64,000 nt of DNA, taken from positions 209,311,501 to 209,375,500 of the forward strand of contig NC_091246.1 in the NCBI RefSeq assembly GCF_042477335.2, in the 5' to 3' direction. Positions 28,001 to 40,400 of this stretch are shown here, in pieces. The DNA is from Ovis canadensis (Eukaryota; Chordata; Mammalia; Artiodactyla; Bovidae). Within the stretch, counting starts at the first letter, position 1; every line of letters begins with the position of its first letter. A program made the translations under genes and the position numbers. Under the pieces are notes generated by a model. The model worked only from the letters and a program-made list of their open reading frames with translations, did no database searches and was not told where the DNA came from.

Positions 28001-31000
28001 CCACAAGCCCACGCTTAGGATGCTGCACTTGGCTTAATGCTCTTCTTTTGCCACACAGATTGTCTTCATTTTTGAATAAGGGGCTTTGGGGTTTTCATTT
28101 TGCTCTGTGTCCTGAAAATTCTGTAGCTGGTCCTGGCTATGAGGTATGTTGTTCTGCTTCAAAGGGGCCTGCCTTCACCACAGCTGGGATACACAGAGGA
28201 GACGGCAGCAAGAGGAAGTTACTGCTACTGAGGGCAGGAGGAGAAGGGGACCCAGGGGAAGAGGTGGCTGGATGGCATCACTGATTCAATGGACATGAGT
28301 TTGAGCAAGCGCCAGGAGATGGTGACGGACAGGGAAACCTGGCGTGCTGCAGTCCATGGGGTCACAAAGAGGTGGACACAACTGAGTGACTGAACAGCAA
28401 CTACCATGGCAGGGAGCAGCTTTGTAGACATCTGGGTCACAAGGCAGGTCATCCCAGTGCTATATTTGCCCTGCTCTTTAGCACCAAAGATACAGTCCAG
28501 AAGCTTTTTAGAAACTCTCCTAAAGGAGACAGTTACACACTTCTTAGACAAATGGATCTTAAGCATTTTTGTTCCTAATATAGACTAATGATGGTGGGTG
28601 GGGGATGGGAAACATCTCATCCATGCTTCTAAAAGAAATTCTAAACAGGACAAAAAAAAATCGTAGTTATAACCTCATCATATCACACCTTGTTGTTACA
28701 CAGGTTCATATACACCTTGGCATACCACATTCAACTGTAGACATTAAAAGCATAATTAATAACGTTCTATTTATAAACACACATTAAAAAACGGTTTTGT
28801 CTTTTTTTTTAAAAAAAATATGCAGACCCACAGAGTCCTACTTTTACTACTACGCCCAGTGCAAGACTAATGAAGGCAGGGGAACCTCGCTGCGGATGGG
28901 GAGACTGGCCTCGGCACATACCCACGAGCACGATGAGGCGGTGCTTGTCCGTGGGGCGTCGCTGGTATCTCACCACCTCCTCGTACGGGGCGCCCACCGC
29001 GCCGGCGCAGCTGCTGGCGCCGCATCCCGGGGCGCGCAGCTGGCTTCGGTGGGCCCTGCGGCGGCACAAGCGCATGCTGCGGCGGAAACCCGCTGCCAGG
29101 GTGGAAACGGAGGGACAGTGAGATCCAGGGCCAGGGAACTCGCTTCCTGCCTCTCGCCTGGAGAAACAGGCAGTGACTGTGATTCGAAACAGTCCATTTT
29201 ATTTTTTTACGTGGCACCTTAGTTCTCCGAGCAGGGATGGAATACGTGCCCCCCTGCAGAGGAAGGGCAGAGTCTTAACAGAGGGACCTCCAGGGAAGTC
29301 CAGGAAAGAGTTGACATATGTGTGTCTGAAGGTAGAAGATAGGAAGCAGTAGAAAGGCTGCAGGGTCTGGAAAGCAGAATGTTGGTCCCCAGGCCTGGAT
29401 GCATACTGGAATCATCTGGGAGCTTTTAAAATAAAAAAAAATGGGGCCACTGACTAGTTAAAAAAAAAAAAAAAGAAACCAGTTTGAGAACACCCATCAG
29501 CAAAAGAAGCTTTCATAAGAGCCAGGCTTATCCATAATGGTATGAATATAACTTAGCAAGTGACAAAGAACCACCTTTTATTAATCATTACCTACCAATG
29601 TAGAACTTCTGACCATAGCCAACAAATTCCTCCTTGTCTGGAACACAGCAAATGGCAGGAACAGAATATGTGAAGGGGAAAGAGAAGTCTACTTAGAAGG
29701 GGTACATGAAATAAATCTTTAAATAAATAAATCTTTGAATCTTCAAGTGACACTATTTCAGTAGTGAAAACTGTCCTAAGCACTTTCCATTTTATCACAT
29801 GCGCTGAACTATATAGAGACATGCTCCAGAAATTTAGCAACACACTGGATATATTCTGTCTAGTATAGTTGGAAAAAAAAATCTACTATAGGCTTCTTAA
29901 AAGTTATAAGAAATACTGAGTCATAGTGAAAACATATATTTGGGTATACATTTTTAAATGTTCCCAAGTCGCATGTAAGAATTAAAGATTTTAAAATTAA
30001 AAAAATAAAATAAAATAAAAATAAAATAAAATAAATGTTCCCAAGGAAAACTGATTTTTTAAAAAGGAAACATATAAACTGGTTTTGGCTTTAACTCATA
30101 AATATGGTGTTCTGTACGCCCAATAATTAATTTCTGTGTTAGAAATGGGATGTTATTTCTTCCCTTATGAAATGGTTCATTCTGTAGAAAATTAGTATTT
30201 GCTTAATAGATGCAAATTCTTTCTGACTCTGAGAGACAAAGTGGGAAACTGTGCCTACTAGTAACATCTAGAGCTAGTTTAAACTTCTGTCTCTGCTTCC
30301 ACTGGGGTCTCAGAAAAATTATCCAAAACTATGGTGAAAAATGTTATAAAACTGTCATTTGAAATTACTTCTTACTAACGTATTCCTTTTCACTTATACA
30401 ACTCTGTTCTGATCATTGAAATAATATAGAAAGAGCATTTATTCATAGAATGAAATGACATAGATCTTTCTTAACTTTGGTGTTTAAACACACATTTTAA
30501 AATATAAAGAAAACACACAAGTATCAATTCCATCTTCTGGTAAGCAAGCACATTTTCCTAACTTAAAATTGACAATAAGTTTGAAAGAAAATGTTTACTT
30601 AGGGATATAGTCATAAAACCAACTACTTTCATTGTTCATTTAAATATATTTTCTATGACATTGATTATGTCATAATTGATTTCATCCTTAAAATATCATA
30701 TCTTAAACATTTCCAGTGAAGTATTCATGTTGAGGCATGTTTGAAAGATCTCAAACATAGCTCTATTTGGCGTACCAAGGACATGAAAATGAATAGTTAG
30801 TTACCTTCTGAAAGTTCCTCTGGATGTTTCGGTGAGTTAAGAAACAGACATGAAAAAGTTAAGCCTTTGAGGAGATCAAGTTGGCAAACTAAAGACAAAT
30901 AACAAACAAATGACACAAGTGAGGCATTCGTGTTACCCTTAGAGAAAGCTGTGAGCTGGGCAAGATGAACAGCACACAAACCAGACTCAGAAACTCCCTG

Positions 31001-31417
31001 GACCTGTGTCTGCTGCCCAGCAGACTCTAACTTCCTGAAAGCTGCTCATCTCAGCTCTCCTCGAAGGCCCTCTATCCATGCAGACTTCCCTCTACCCGGC
31101 TGGCACAGATGGGGATTGAAAGAGAGAAATTATAGGAAGTCAACTGATGTGAGCCTTCTCTCCCTTTCTCTGCCAGAGGCCATCTGCCTGCAACCCTGTG
31201 ATGTGGAGGAAGTGGTGGAAGGGGCACTGGCGGCCTTAGCCACACCATCCTCATTCCTTACCCATCCCAGGCCCAGGTACATACTCCACCTCCAGCTGGC
31301 CCCTTGAAGACAGGTGTAACTAAACACAGAGTGTACTCTTTTCTTTGTTTTCTAGACATCTTGAAACATCTATCATCCCTGTTTTTATTTGTTTTTTTTT
31401 TTTTTTTGGCAGGGGGG

Positions 31418-31457
<40 letters not shown>

Positions 31458-34400
31458 CTGAATTCCTAATTAGACTATACCATCCAGAGGTATTCAAAGA
31501 GGTCACATGATACTTCATTCAGAGACAAGTTGGGGACAAAACAAGAAACTTAACTGCCCATTAAGTGCTCAAGGAACAGAATTAAGCATCTTAGAAAAAA
31601 AATGCCAGCCTGGAGCCAATTGTTCCTTAATTGAGCTCCTAAGTGAGAAGGATTCAGAATGTACTTGAGCGTTCTCACTCTTTCAAGCAAGAGGAGTCCA
31701 GAAGGAGTGCTCTACCGTAACAAAGGGCAGCTGCATGCTTTCCTCTGCAGTTCTAGCAGAGAACTGACTGCTGACTGCCCCTATATTTCTTTGTAATAAT
31801 TCTGGCTAACCTTCATGCACTTATGTTCAATTTTTCTCACTTTAGACATGGGGCACCTGAAGGATAAACTGTGGAAAATTCTTAAAGAGATGGGAATGCC
31901 AGATCACCTTACCTGTCTCTTGAGAAACCTATATGTGGGTCAAGAAGCAACAGTTAGAACCAGACATGGAACAATGGACTGGTTCAAAATTGGGAAAGGA
32001 GTATGTCAAAGCTGTATATTGTCACCCTGCTTATTTAACTTACATGCAGAGTACATCATGTGAAATGCTGGGCTGGATGAATCACAAGCTGGAATCAAGA
32101 TTGCTGGGAGAAATATCAACAACCTTAAATATGCAGATGATACCCCTCTAATGCCAGAAAATGAAGAAAAACTAAAGAGCTTCTTGATGAGGGTGAAAGT
32201 GGAGAGTGAAAAACTAGCTTAGAACTCAACATTAAAACAACTAAGATTATGGCATCCAGTCCCATCACTTCATGGCAAATAGAAAGGGAAAAAGTGTAAG
32301 CAGTGACAGATTTTATTTTCTTGGGCTCCAAAATCACTGCAGACAGTGACTGCAGCCTTGAAATTAAAAGACGCTTGCTCCTTGGAAGAAAAACTATGAC
32401 CAAGCTAGACAGCATATTAAAAAGCAGAGATATTACTTTACTGACAAAGGTCCGACGACTCAAAACTATGGTTTTTCAGTAGTCATGTACAGATGTGAGA
32501 GCTGGACCATAAAGAAGGCTGAGTGCCAAAGAATTAATGCTTTTGAGCTGCAGTGTTGGAGAAGACTCTCGAGAGTCCCTTGGATTGAAAGGAGATCAAA
32601 TCAGTCAATCCTAAAGGAAATCAGTCCTGAATATTCATTGGAAGGACTGTTGCCAAAGCTGAAACTCCAATACTTTGGCCACTTGATGCGAAGAGCCATC
32701 TCATTAGAAAAGACCTTGATGCCTGGAAAGATGGAAGGCAAAAGAAGAGGGCGACAGAGGATGAGATAGTTAGATGGCATCACCAACTCAATGGACATGA
32801 GTCTGAGCAAACTTTGGGAGACAGTGGAGGACAGAGGAGCCTGACGCGCTACAGTCCATGGGGTTGCAAAGAGTTGGACATGACTTAGCTACTGAACAAT
32901 AACAACAATAACCTGAAGGGCAGAGAGGTTAAGTGACAGAGGAGCCCCCCAGTTAGCGAGTAATGGGCCAGAATTCACGCTTGGACATTCAGCCTCCAGT
33001 CCATGGGTTTGACCACTGCAACACTGCCTTTCCTTTCACAGATGTCTCAAGTGCCTCTAAGCCTCAGCTGCAACTTTGGCATGCAGAGTGTCTCCAGCAA
33101 AATGACGAGCTGAACAGAACAAAGAAGGATGACTATAATCCAGAGGAATTAAGCATTAAACCAGTCCCAAGCACTGAACCAAGTGTAGATCATTAAATCA
33201 CCCCTAACAGGCCAATTATCTAGTTGAAAACAGGAAAGTTAGAAAGAACATAAGTGGTAAATAATTTAGGTGAGGAGTTTCCAAGCTCTATCTGCCTCAA
33301 TGCTATCTCTTTCATAACTAATATATATACAGCAATCTCTCTCCTCTTATAAAGTGAAATCCATAGATATAATCTAACACATATAACTTTTAAAAACCAG
33401 TGCAATGCTCTGCATGCATGTGTGCTGTCACTTCAGCCGTGTCTGACTCTTGAGATCCTAAGGGCTGTAGCCTGCCAGGCTCCTCTGTCCGTGGGGTTCT
33501 CCAGGCAAGAATACTGGAGTGGGTTATGCAATGCTCAAACTGGAATATAAAGAAAGTAAAAGGAAGTGATTTATATTTTAAAAGTCTGTATTTTTTAAAA
33601 GTATATATTTCAAAATATAAATCTTTGGGAATGACTTCTCTATTAGACATGAGAAACTATTAGTTGCCTATACCTACCTATATTGAGGGCTCCCCTAGTG
33701 GCTCAGTTGGTAAAGAATCTGCCTGCAATGCAGGAGACCCGGGTTCGATCCCTGGGTAGGGAAGATCCCCTGGAGAAGGAAATGGCAACCCACTCCAGTA
33801 CTCTTATGATGCTTATACCTACCTATACTGAAGAAGCATGGCTTTAAAGAAAGTAAGAAGATCAGAAAATAGTCCTACTATGAAGTAGAGAAAAATAGAG
33901 GGGCAAAGTCATAAGTGAACACTAGAAAAAAACATGTTCTGATAAATAGTAACAGATTAGATTTATTTGTATATATGGGAAAGGGGGAACTTGACATAAG
34001 TGAAGTAGATGTAATGTATGCCAAAGTAATTATAGGCTGATGAAGTGAAGAAAATGAGACATCATACACTAGAAGAGGGTAAGTAAGGTTAACACGCTCC
34101 CGAAGGTTGCCAATGCCTAAATATTCTGTGGGATTTCTTTTTTTTTAACTAACAAGGTCAATAGTACTTTGAGGACCAGATATTGGATGAAACCATGTGT
34201 CATCAATAATGACAATAACATGTTAAAGAAAATAATTGATTTAGTATAGATACCTTACTTTCCAGTTTATTTTCTATCAGTATAGATTAGACAGCATGTG
34301 TGGAATAAATTATTCAACACTTTCAAGGTAATGTCTTTATTCTGTTTAAATATCTGTCTCCATAATGACACTCTTCTAAACCAATGAGCTTTTCATATTA

Positions 34401-37400
34401 CATCTTGTGAAACCTTATATCACTATTGTGTATTAAAGAATTACTTACTCAGATTTGCAATGAGTTTTGTCCAGCAGGACATTCAGGAGATGGTGCAGGA
34501 TGGTCTCACACTCAGCAGCTCACCTGGCATTCCCAACTCCCAGCAGTTGAAGGCCAGTAGTGCCCCCAATCAATATGAAAACCAAAACAGTGATCCCAGA
34601 GGGTTCCAAAATGTTCCTAATGAGAAGTGCCTCTTAAGGTGAAGTTTACTATATCTCACAACCATACCATTGATGTATTTATTCACATCCCTAAAAAGTA
34701 ATGGTTTTATGTATACCAAAATTTGGATAATACATTTATAAACCAGTACCAAATATTCACATCTTACTTCAGTTCAGTTCAGTTCAGTTAAGTCGCATCT
34801 TACTTACCAGATTCAAATGTTTCTTCATCTGTTGTTTTTCCATGGAGGCAAAACAAAAGTGTAGTTATGTTACTATCCATAGCAAGTCTATAGTTCAGCA
34901 GTCTAATTCCCTGACCCTATGTTTCTGCACACGTAACACTTTTAAAATGCTTTTCCTAAACCAAGGCCAACTCAGGGGTGTGTCTGTGGCAATAAAGCCT
35001 TAAATGAGATATATAAGCAGCTGGGCTGTGATGACAAGAAGGGATACAAGCAGGAGCTTAAAATAAATAAAATCATAAAATAGAAAAGGATAAATAAGAT
35101 TAAAAAGAGACTCAGAGGGAAGGGAAAGGTGGAATGTCATGGTAAACTCCATTATCTGGTTGGATGTTATACAGCTTTGCTGCTAGAGGCTTGCCGGAAG
35201 CTTTGGAGGTCCACAAGCAAGGGGAGCAGGATGAGGGGAAGGAGTAAACAAATAGCTTGACAGGTTAGGGTTGTTTAGGATGACTGAAAAATACCTGAGA
35301 TAAAGCAAATGTCTCATCAGTTAAAATGATTATTGTTAGTGTTTTAAAGAGCCCTGGTTGCTCAGAGGTTAAAGCGTCTGCCTGGAATGCAGGAGACCCG
35401 GGTTCGATCCCTGCATTGGGAAGATCCCCTGGAGAAGGAAATGGCAACCCACTCCAGTACTCTTGCCTGGAGAATCCCAGGGAGGGAGGAGCCTGGTGGG
35501 CTACAGTCCATCAGGTTGCAAAGAGTCAGACACGATTGAGCGACTTCACTTTCACTTTCAAGAGTTAAGAAACTAGAATTTATATACAGAGCAATATTAC
35601 TAATACATCCTTGAATCTGGTGATGCTACATCTAAGGTCTACTCATGTGTGAAATTGTTTATAATAGAAAAGATTGGACATAATTCAAATGTCTACCAGT
35701 AAGTGATTATATAAATGCACAACAACTTACTTAATCAATAAGCTGTTTAAAAAAATATGAGGAGGCTTTTTATATATTATGATGGAATCATCTCCAAAGA
35801 TACAATTTTAAGTAAAACAAAAAACAACAATGGGAACAGAACAGTGTATATAGCATACCATCAAAGAGTACATGCATTTGTGTTTTAAAAAGAGGTGAGA
35901 AAAAAAAAAGAGGTGAGAATGAGGTGTGCGGGAGAGAGGAAAAAACATACATCGTTGCACAGTATATGTCTAGAGGGATGCCAAAGAAACAGAGCATTTA
36001 TTGCCTCAAGAAAGAAAACTGAGTAGGGAAACAGGAAGAGGGAAGGAATTTTACTGAATATACTTTTGTAGTTTTTTGAACTTGAAAGATGTGACTGGTT
36101 ATCCTAATAAAAACTTTTCATTAAAATTATAGAAAGGAAATGAATATTACTGCTAGTTAAAAAACACACACCCATAATGTATACTTAGAAGAATAAATAT
36201 AATGTCAACATTATTCTGTAGTTGTTCTGGGAAATATATGTAACTCTTTGAAATACTCCGTATTTAAACATTTCACATCATTCTTTAATTTCTAAAACAA
36301 CCCGTAGAGCCAAGACGCATTCACTTATCAGACTAAAGACTCTCCATTTAGTCTTCCAACAAAATCCTAGTGATTCTTGAGTCAATCTTAGTTTTGCCAC
36401 TAAATTTGAAACATCTTTTCCTAATTTTCAAAACATGTAAGCATAGAAATGTGAAGAGTTTTAATATATCTCTCAGAAATTTGGAACACATGACTATTGA
36501 TATGTACTAGAATCTACCAGAAGATGATATCAAAAAATAATATTTTGCTTTTTAAAATTTTGATATCTCAGTATTTCACAAAGAGCATGTGGGTTCTAGA
36601 TAGTTCTCCTGAATGTTACTGAATGTAACACTAGAGCACTACTGTGTGGTTCTGTGATCATTTCCAAAATACTGCTTTCTAGAACACTTTCTAAAAGGTT
36701 GGTCTGGAGCATGGAGACATCCTTCCAGCTGTGCTTCCCTTCTGAGCGTCAGAACCACAGAGAAATGCTGGGGTGGGGACTTATTTTATTTACACATTTC
36801 TTCCAGAGAAAAAGGCCCATGGGTCCTTTGACTGACTGCTTCAGAAAATCTACAGTTGAGCTGCTTTCTATCTCTCCTAGTAGTAAATCTATCAAGAAAT
36901 GCTACCTGCTTCCACACATTTCTCATCAATCTTCATGTCATCGTCTATAAAAGAGCATAGAGAGGGAAAAAATGAAATTAAAACGTGTTACTATCACAGC
37001 AAAAATCCCCTATGTATAGGCTTATGGCAATGAAACTCAGATCATCATATATCATGTTATTCTTACGACAATCACTCACTCGGACAGATAAAAAGGACTC
37101 TATTGTACTAAATGAATATATATATTATGGGAGGCTACAGGACATCACATGGTTAAAATTATAAAAGCATAGGCTTTTGAATGCTGGACAAATGATTTTA
37201 CCTCTATTTTCTATCTATAAATGAGGGTAGTAACAATGTATACTGTATAGGATAAGATTGAGATAATGCAGGAAAAGCTCATACACATGGAATGTGCCAA
37301 TAAGATTAACTATTTTGACCTTTAGTTGGGATATATATATATGAGAATAAAAGAATATAGCTTTCAAAATTGTTCAACTCAAAACTCTTTACAGTGTAAC

Positions 37401-40400
37401 CCAAACCCTGTATATGTTTTCTTTTGACTGACATCTTTTTATAAATTAGGGTATTAGTGATTAGTACACTATTAGGCACACAGAAAGAGCTTATTAAATA
37501 GCTGAATTGAAATGAAGTGAATTAAGAAAGCTACAGGAAATTTCTAGGTGGCTTTGGAAATGAAGCTTTTTCCCCCACAAATATTGTTTCCTACCTTCTT
37601 CCATAGAAATCGCTGGGTACAGATGATTGAAGCACGGGGGAGAAGAGAGAAAGCACAATATGTTATGCTATAATTTATCAGATGAATTTACCTACGTTAA
37701 TAAAAGTGAAGTGCCAAAATTATTCTCTAAAAATTCAGTGGAGACTTAGTAACAAAATGCTAAGTGAATATCCTATAGAAACCAATACATTCGTGAGCCT
37801 TGCTGGAAACGGAATCTGTTTGTTTCTGGCAAATCCTATTCCCTTCTGTCCTAATAAACTCTGCAAGAGTTGCATTCTACTCATTTTGAATTAAGGCACT
37901 TATTATTCATTCATTATATTTTTAGTACTCAAACCTTGAATGAAAAGAAAGAAAGAGAAATGAAAAGAGAAAGAGGAAGAAAAGATGGAAAGAAGAGAGA
38001 GAAAGGAGGGAGGGAAAGAGTTGACAACCGCAGTGCATCTTCAGTAAATAGCTCTTTAGTAACTGTCTATAAACTAACATATGCTTGGAATTTTTCAATA
38101 ACTCTTGAGTAATAAAGTTGTGTACACCTTCTGAATCAGTATCCTTTCCTGAGACTTTTTTTTCCTGTAGTAACTTTCAAGCAGAGCAGAATGATATGAA
38201 ATAATATTTCATTTTGATATTTCATATTTACAAATATTTATTTGTAACATCATCTCCAAAAACTAAAAAGAAATGACTTGATAGTTCAGATAATGATGTC
38301 CTCCATCAAAAACATCTCTGTGAGAAATGATCCTTTAAGTCAGTGGGTTCCATACCTAGGGTTCTTAGACTCAGAAATATGTGAGGATAATAATACAGAG
38401 CTGCAAACTCTTTTCAAGATGGACTTTGCAAAAGTCTAATAGAAGTGGCACATAGCCTGTGCAAGCAAATTAAATGTGAACAAGTGGTCCTACTGGTCAT
38501 CAGATACTGATTAAAGCTGAGTTCGAATTTCCATATGCCTTTGATAAACAAAATAGGAAAATGAGTTAAAGAAGTCCTTCAATCTGGTTTGGTAAACAAA
38601 CTTTTTTTCAAAGCACAGGGGAAATAACTAGAATATCACCATAAAGATGGTATCATGACAAATGTTTCTGATAAAATGTTACACTAGAGAAAAAAGATAC
38701 AAGGTAGTATTGCAGCTGTTACTATCACCATGTCAAATATGGTTCCATAACTGGAAGGTAGTATGAAGATATTGCAAGTGTAAAGGAATTCTAAGAATTT
38801 ATTTCCCCAAAAATGTCTTTATAGTTGTCATGTTTTCAAGAGGAAAAAAAATAGGAATTTTTGGCTTAGAGAACTGAGAAATAAAGTGGGTGAGAACTCT
38901 CTATGGGCAAATCTATGCCCATGCCCCTCTCCCTCCTCGGGGTGCCTCTTTCCCTTCTGTAACTGCTGCCAGAGAGCATATCAGAAGGGCCTTGATCAGT
39001 AGGTTCTAGCTGCACTCTACAAGCTAACATCCCTCATTAAGGCATTAAGTTGTTCACAAGCGTTTGCCACCGTGGATGCCTTTGCTGACCATTGCCCCAC
39101 TGCCATCTGAAAATACTGTGCAGTGAACAAACTACACTCATTGAACAGTAATTCAGTCCCACGTTTACTTGTCAAAGGCACACGCACTACGCCACCACGC
39201 AGCCTTGCTGGCCAGTAGATGTACAGTGCATGGACTAGTCATAGACATCTCAGGGGACTTCAAGCTGGGGAGTGAACCCTGAAAGTGTCAGACACAAGAA
39301 CATTTGCATTTTTACAAACTGAGAACTGAAAAGTCTTCTAAATCCCAAGGAATGAATGTTTATGGTAGGATTTCAGACGGCTGCCAGGAGGCCACTGGGG
39401 CATGAGGACGTTTAAAGATCCTCCGTTGGGCAGGAAGCCAGTCCTGGGAGAGACAGAGCTGGCTTCCCTGTGAGGCACACGCTGGATGTGAGATGTCAGC
39501 ATACTCACAGATGGTAGATCTGAGGTGTTTGTAAGGCTGGTACGGCTGGGACCACCAGAACTCCCGTTGCTTCCTGTGCAAAAACATATACACCGTTAGA
39601 AAAAAAAAAAAAAGAAGAAGCCAGGTTAACCCAGGTGAGATAGACCCAGGACAGAAAGTTTTCTAGAATTCTGTTGCCTCCAACCAAGTGAACAAGTTTC
39701 CACCTCCAAAGTGTCAGCTGCTCAGTCAAGTCTGACTCTTTGCGACCCCATGGACTGTAACCCACCAGGCTCCTCTGTCCATGGAATTCTCCAGACAAGA
39801 ATACTGGAGTGGATAGCCATTCCCTTCTCCAGGGGACCTTCCTGACCCAGGGGTCGAACCTAGGTCTCTTGCATTGCAGGCAGATTCTTCACCATCTGAG
39901 CCACCAGGGAAGCCTCCACACACATTGTCAAATACGTTCTCCAAATGTACAGTCTTTCTTATTTTGTCCTGCCTCATAGCATCTTCTCAGAGCCAAACTG
40001 AGTTAGAGTTAACACCTAGCCCATGACCCTAGTTCACATGCCCAGGGCTTCAGCGTGTGAGCCCTGGCACCCCTGTCGCCGGTGTGTTAGCCTGCTCCAG
40101 CAGGTCTCAGAATATTCACCGCGTGTTCTGGTTTCCCTCCCAAGCTGTGAGGCTCTCCACAGTCCCTTTAGAGCCACATGGATTTCAACTCCTTCTGTTG
40201 CCTTTTATTTCTGCACTAATCCAATAAGCCTGTCATTTCTGTGTGCTCCTTGCAAGATCCCCACCAGAGCCTCCACACCACTCCCTGCTCTGAGACCATG
40301 AAGACTAATCTCATTAGGCCTTTATCCCTGTGTGTGTCCTCAGCCCCCAAATTCGGGTCATTCCTTATCCTCCGCACTTTAATCCCTGTTCCATCTACCA

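Larger units (their letters stand above)
27497..28921. other. MPP4 intron content
   Basis: A 31-bp tandem duplication (27673-27733) and a BovB tail (28225-28402). Positions 27930-28140 read like an old interspersed repeat (TTTGAATAAGGGGCTTTGGG) that I cannot name. Confidence 0.45.
30820..34807. other. MPP4 intron content
   Basis: GT repeat (31421-31454), BovB (31862-32895), MIR-like (about 32915-33020), SINE fragments (33411-33526, 33683-33813) and a 26-bp BovB tail against the next exon (34770-34795). Positions 30820-31390 and 33830-34759 show nothing I can name. Confidence 0.55.

Noticed and set aside
28797..29222. Overlapping frames of 80-140 codons on both strands
   Set aside because: These are shadows of the GC-rich MPP4 exon c16; only the minus-strand frame with splice sites at 29092 and 28922 is coding.
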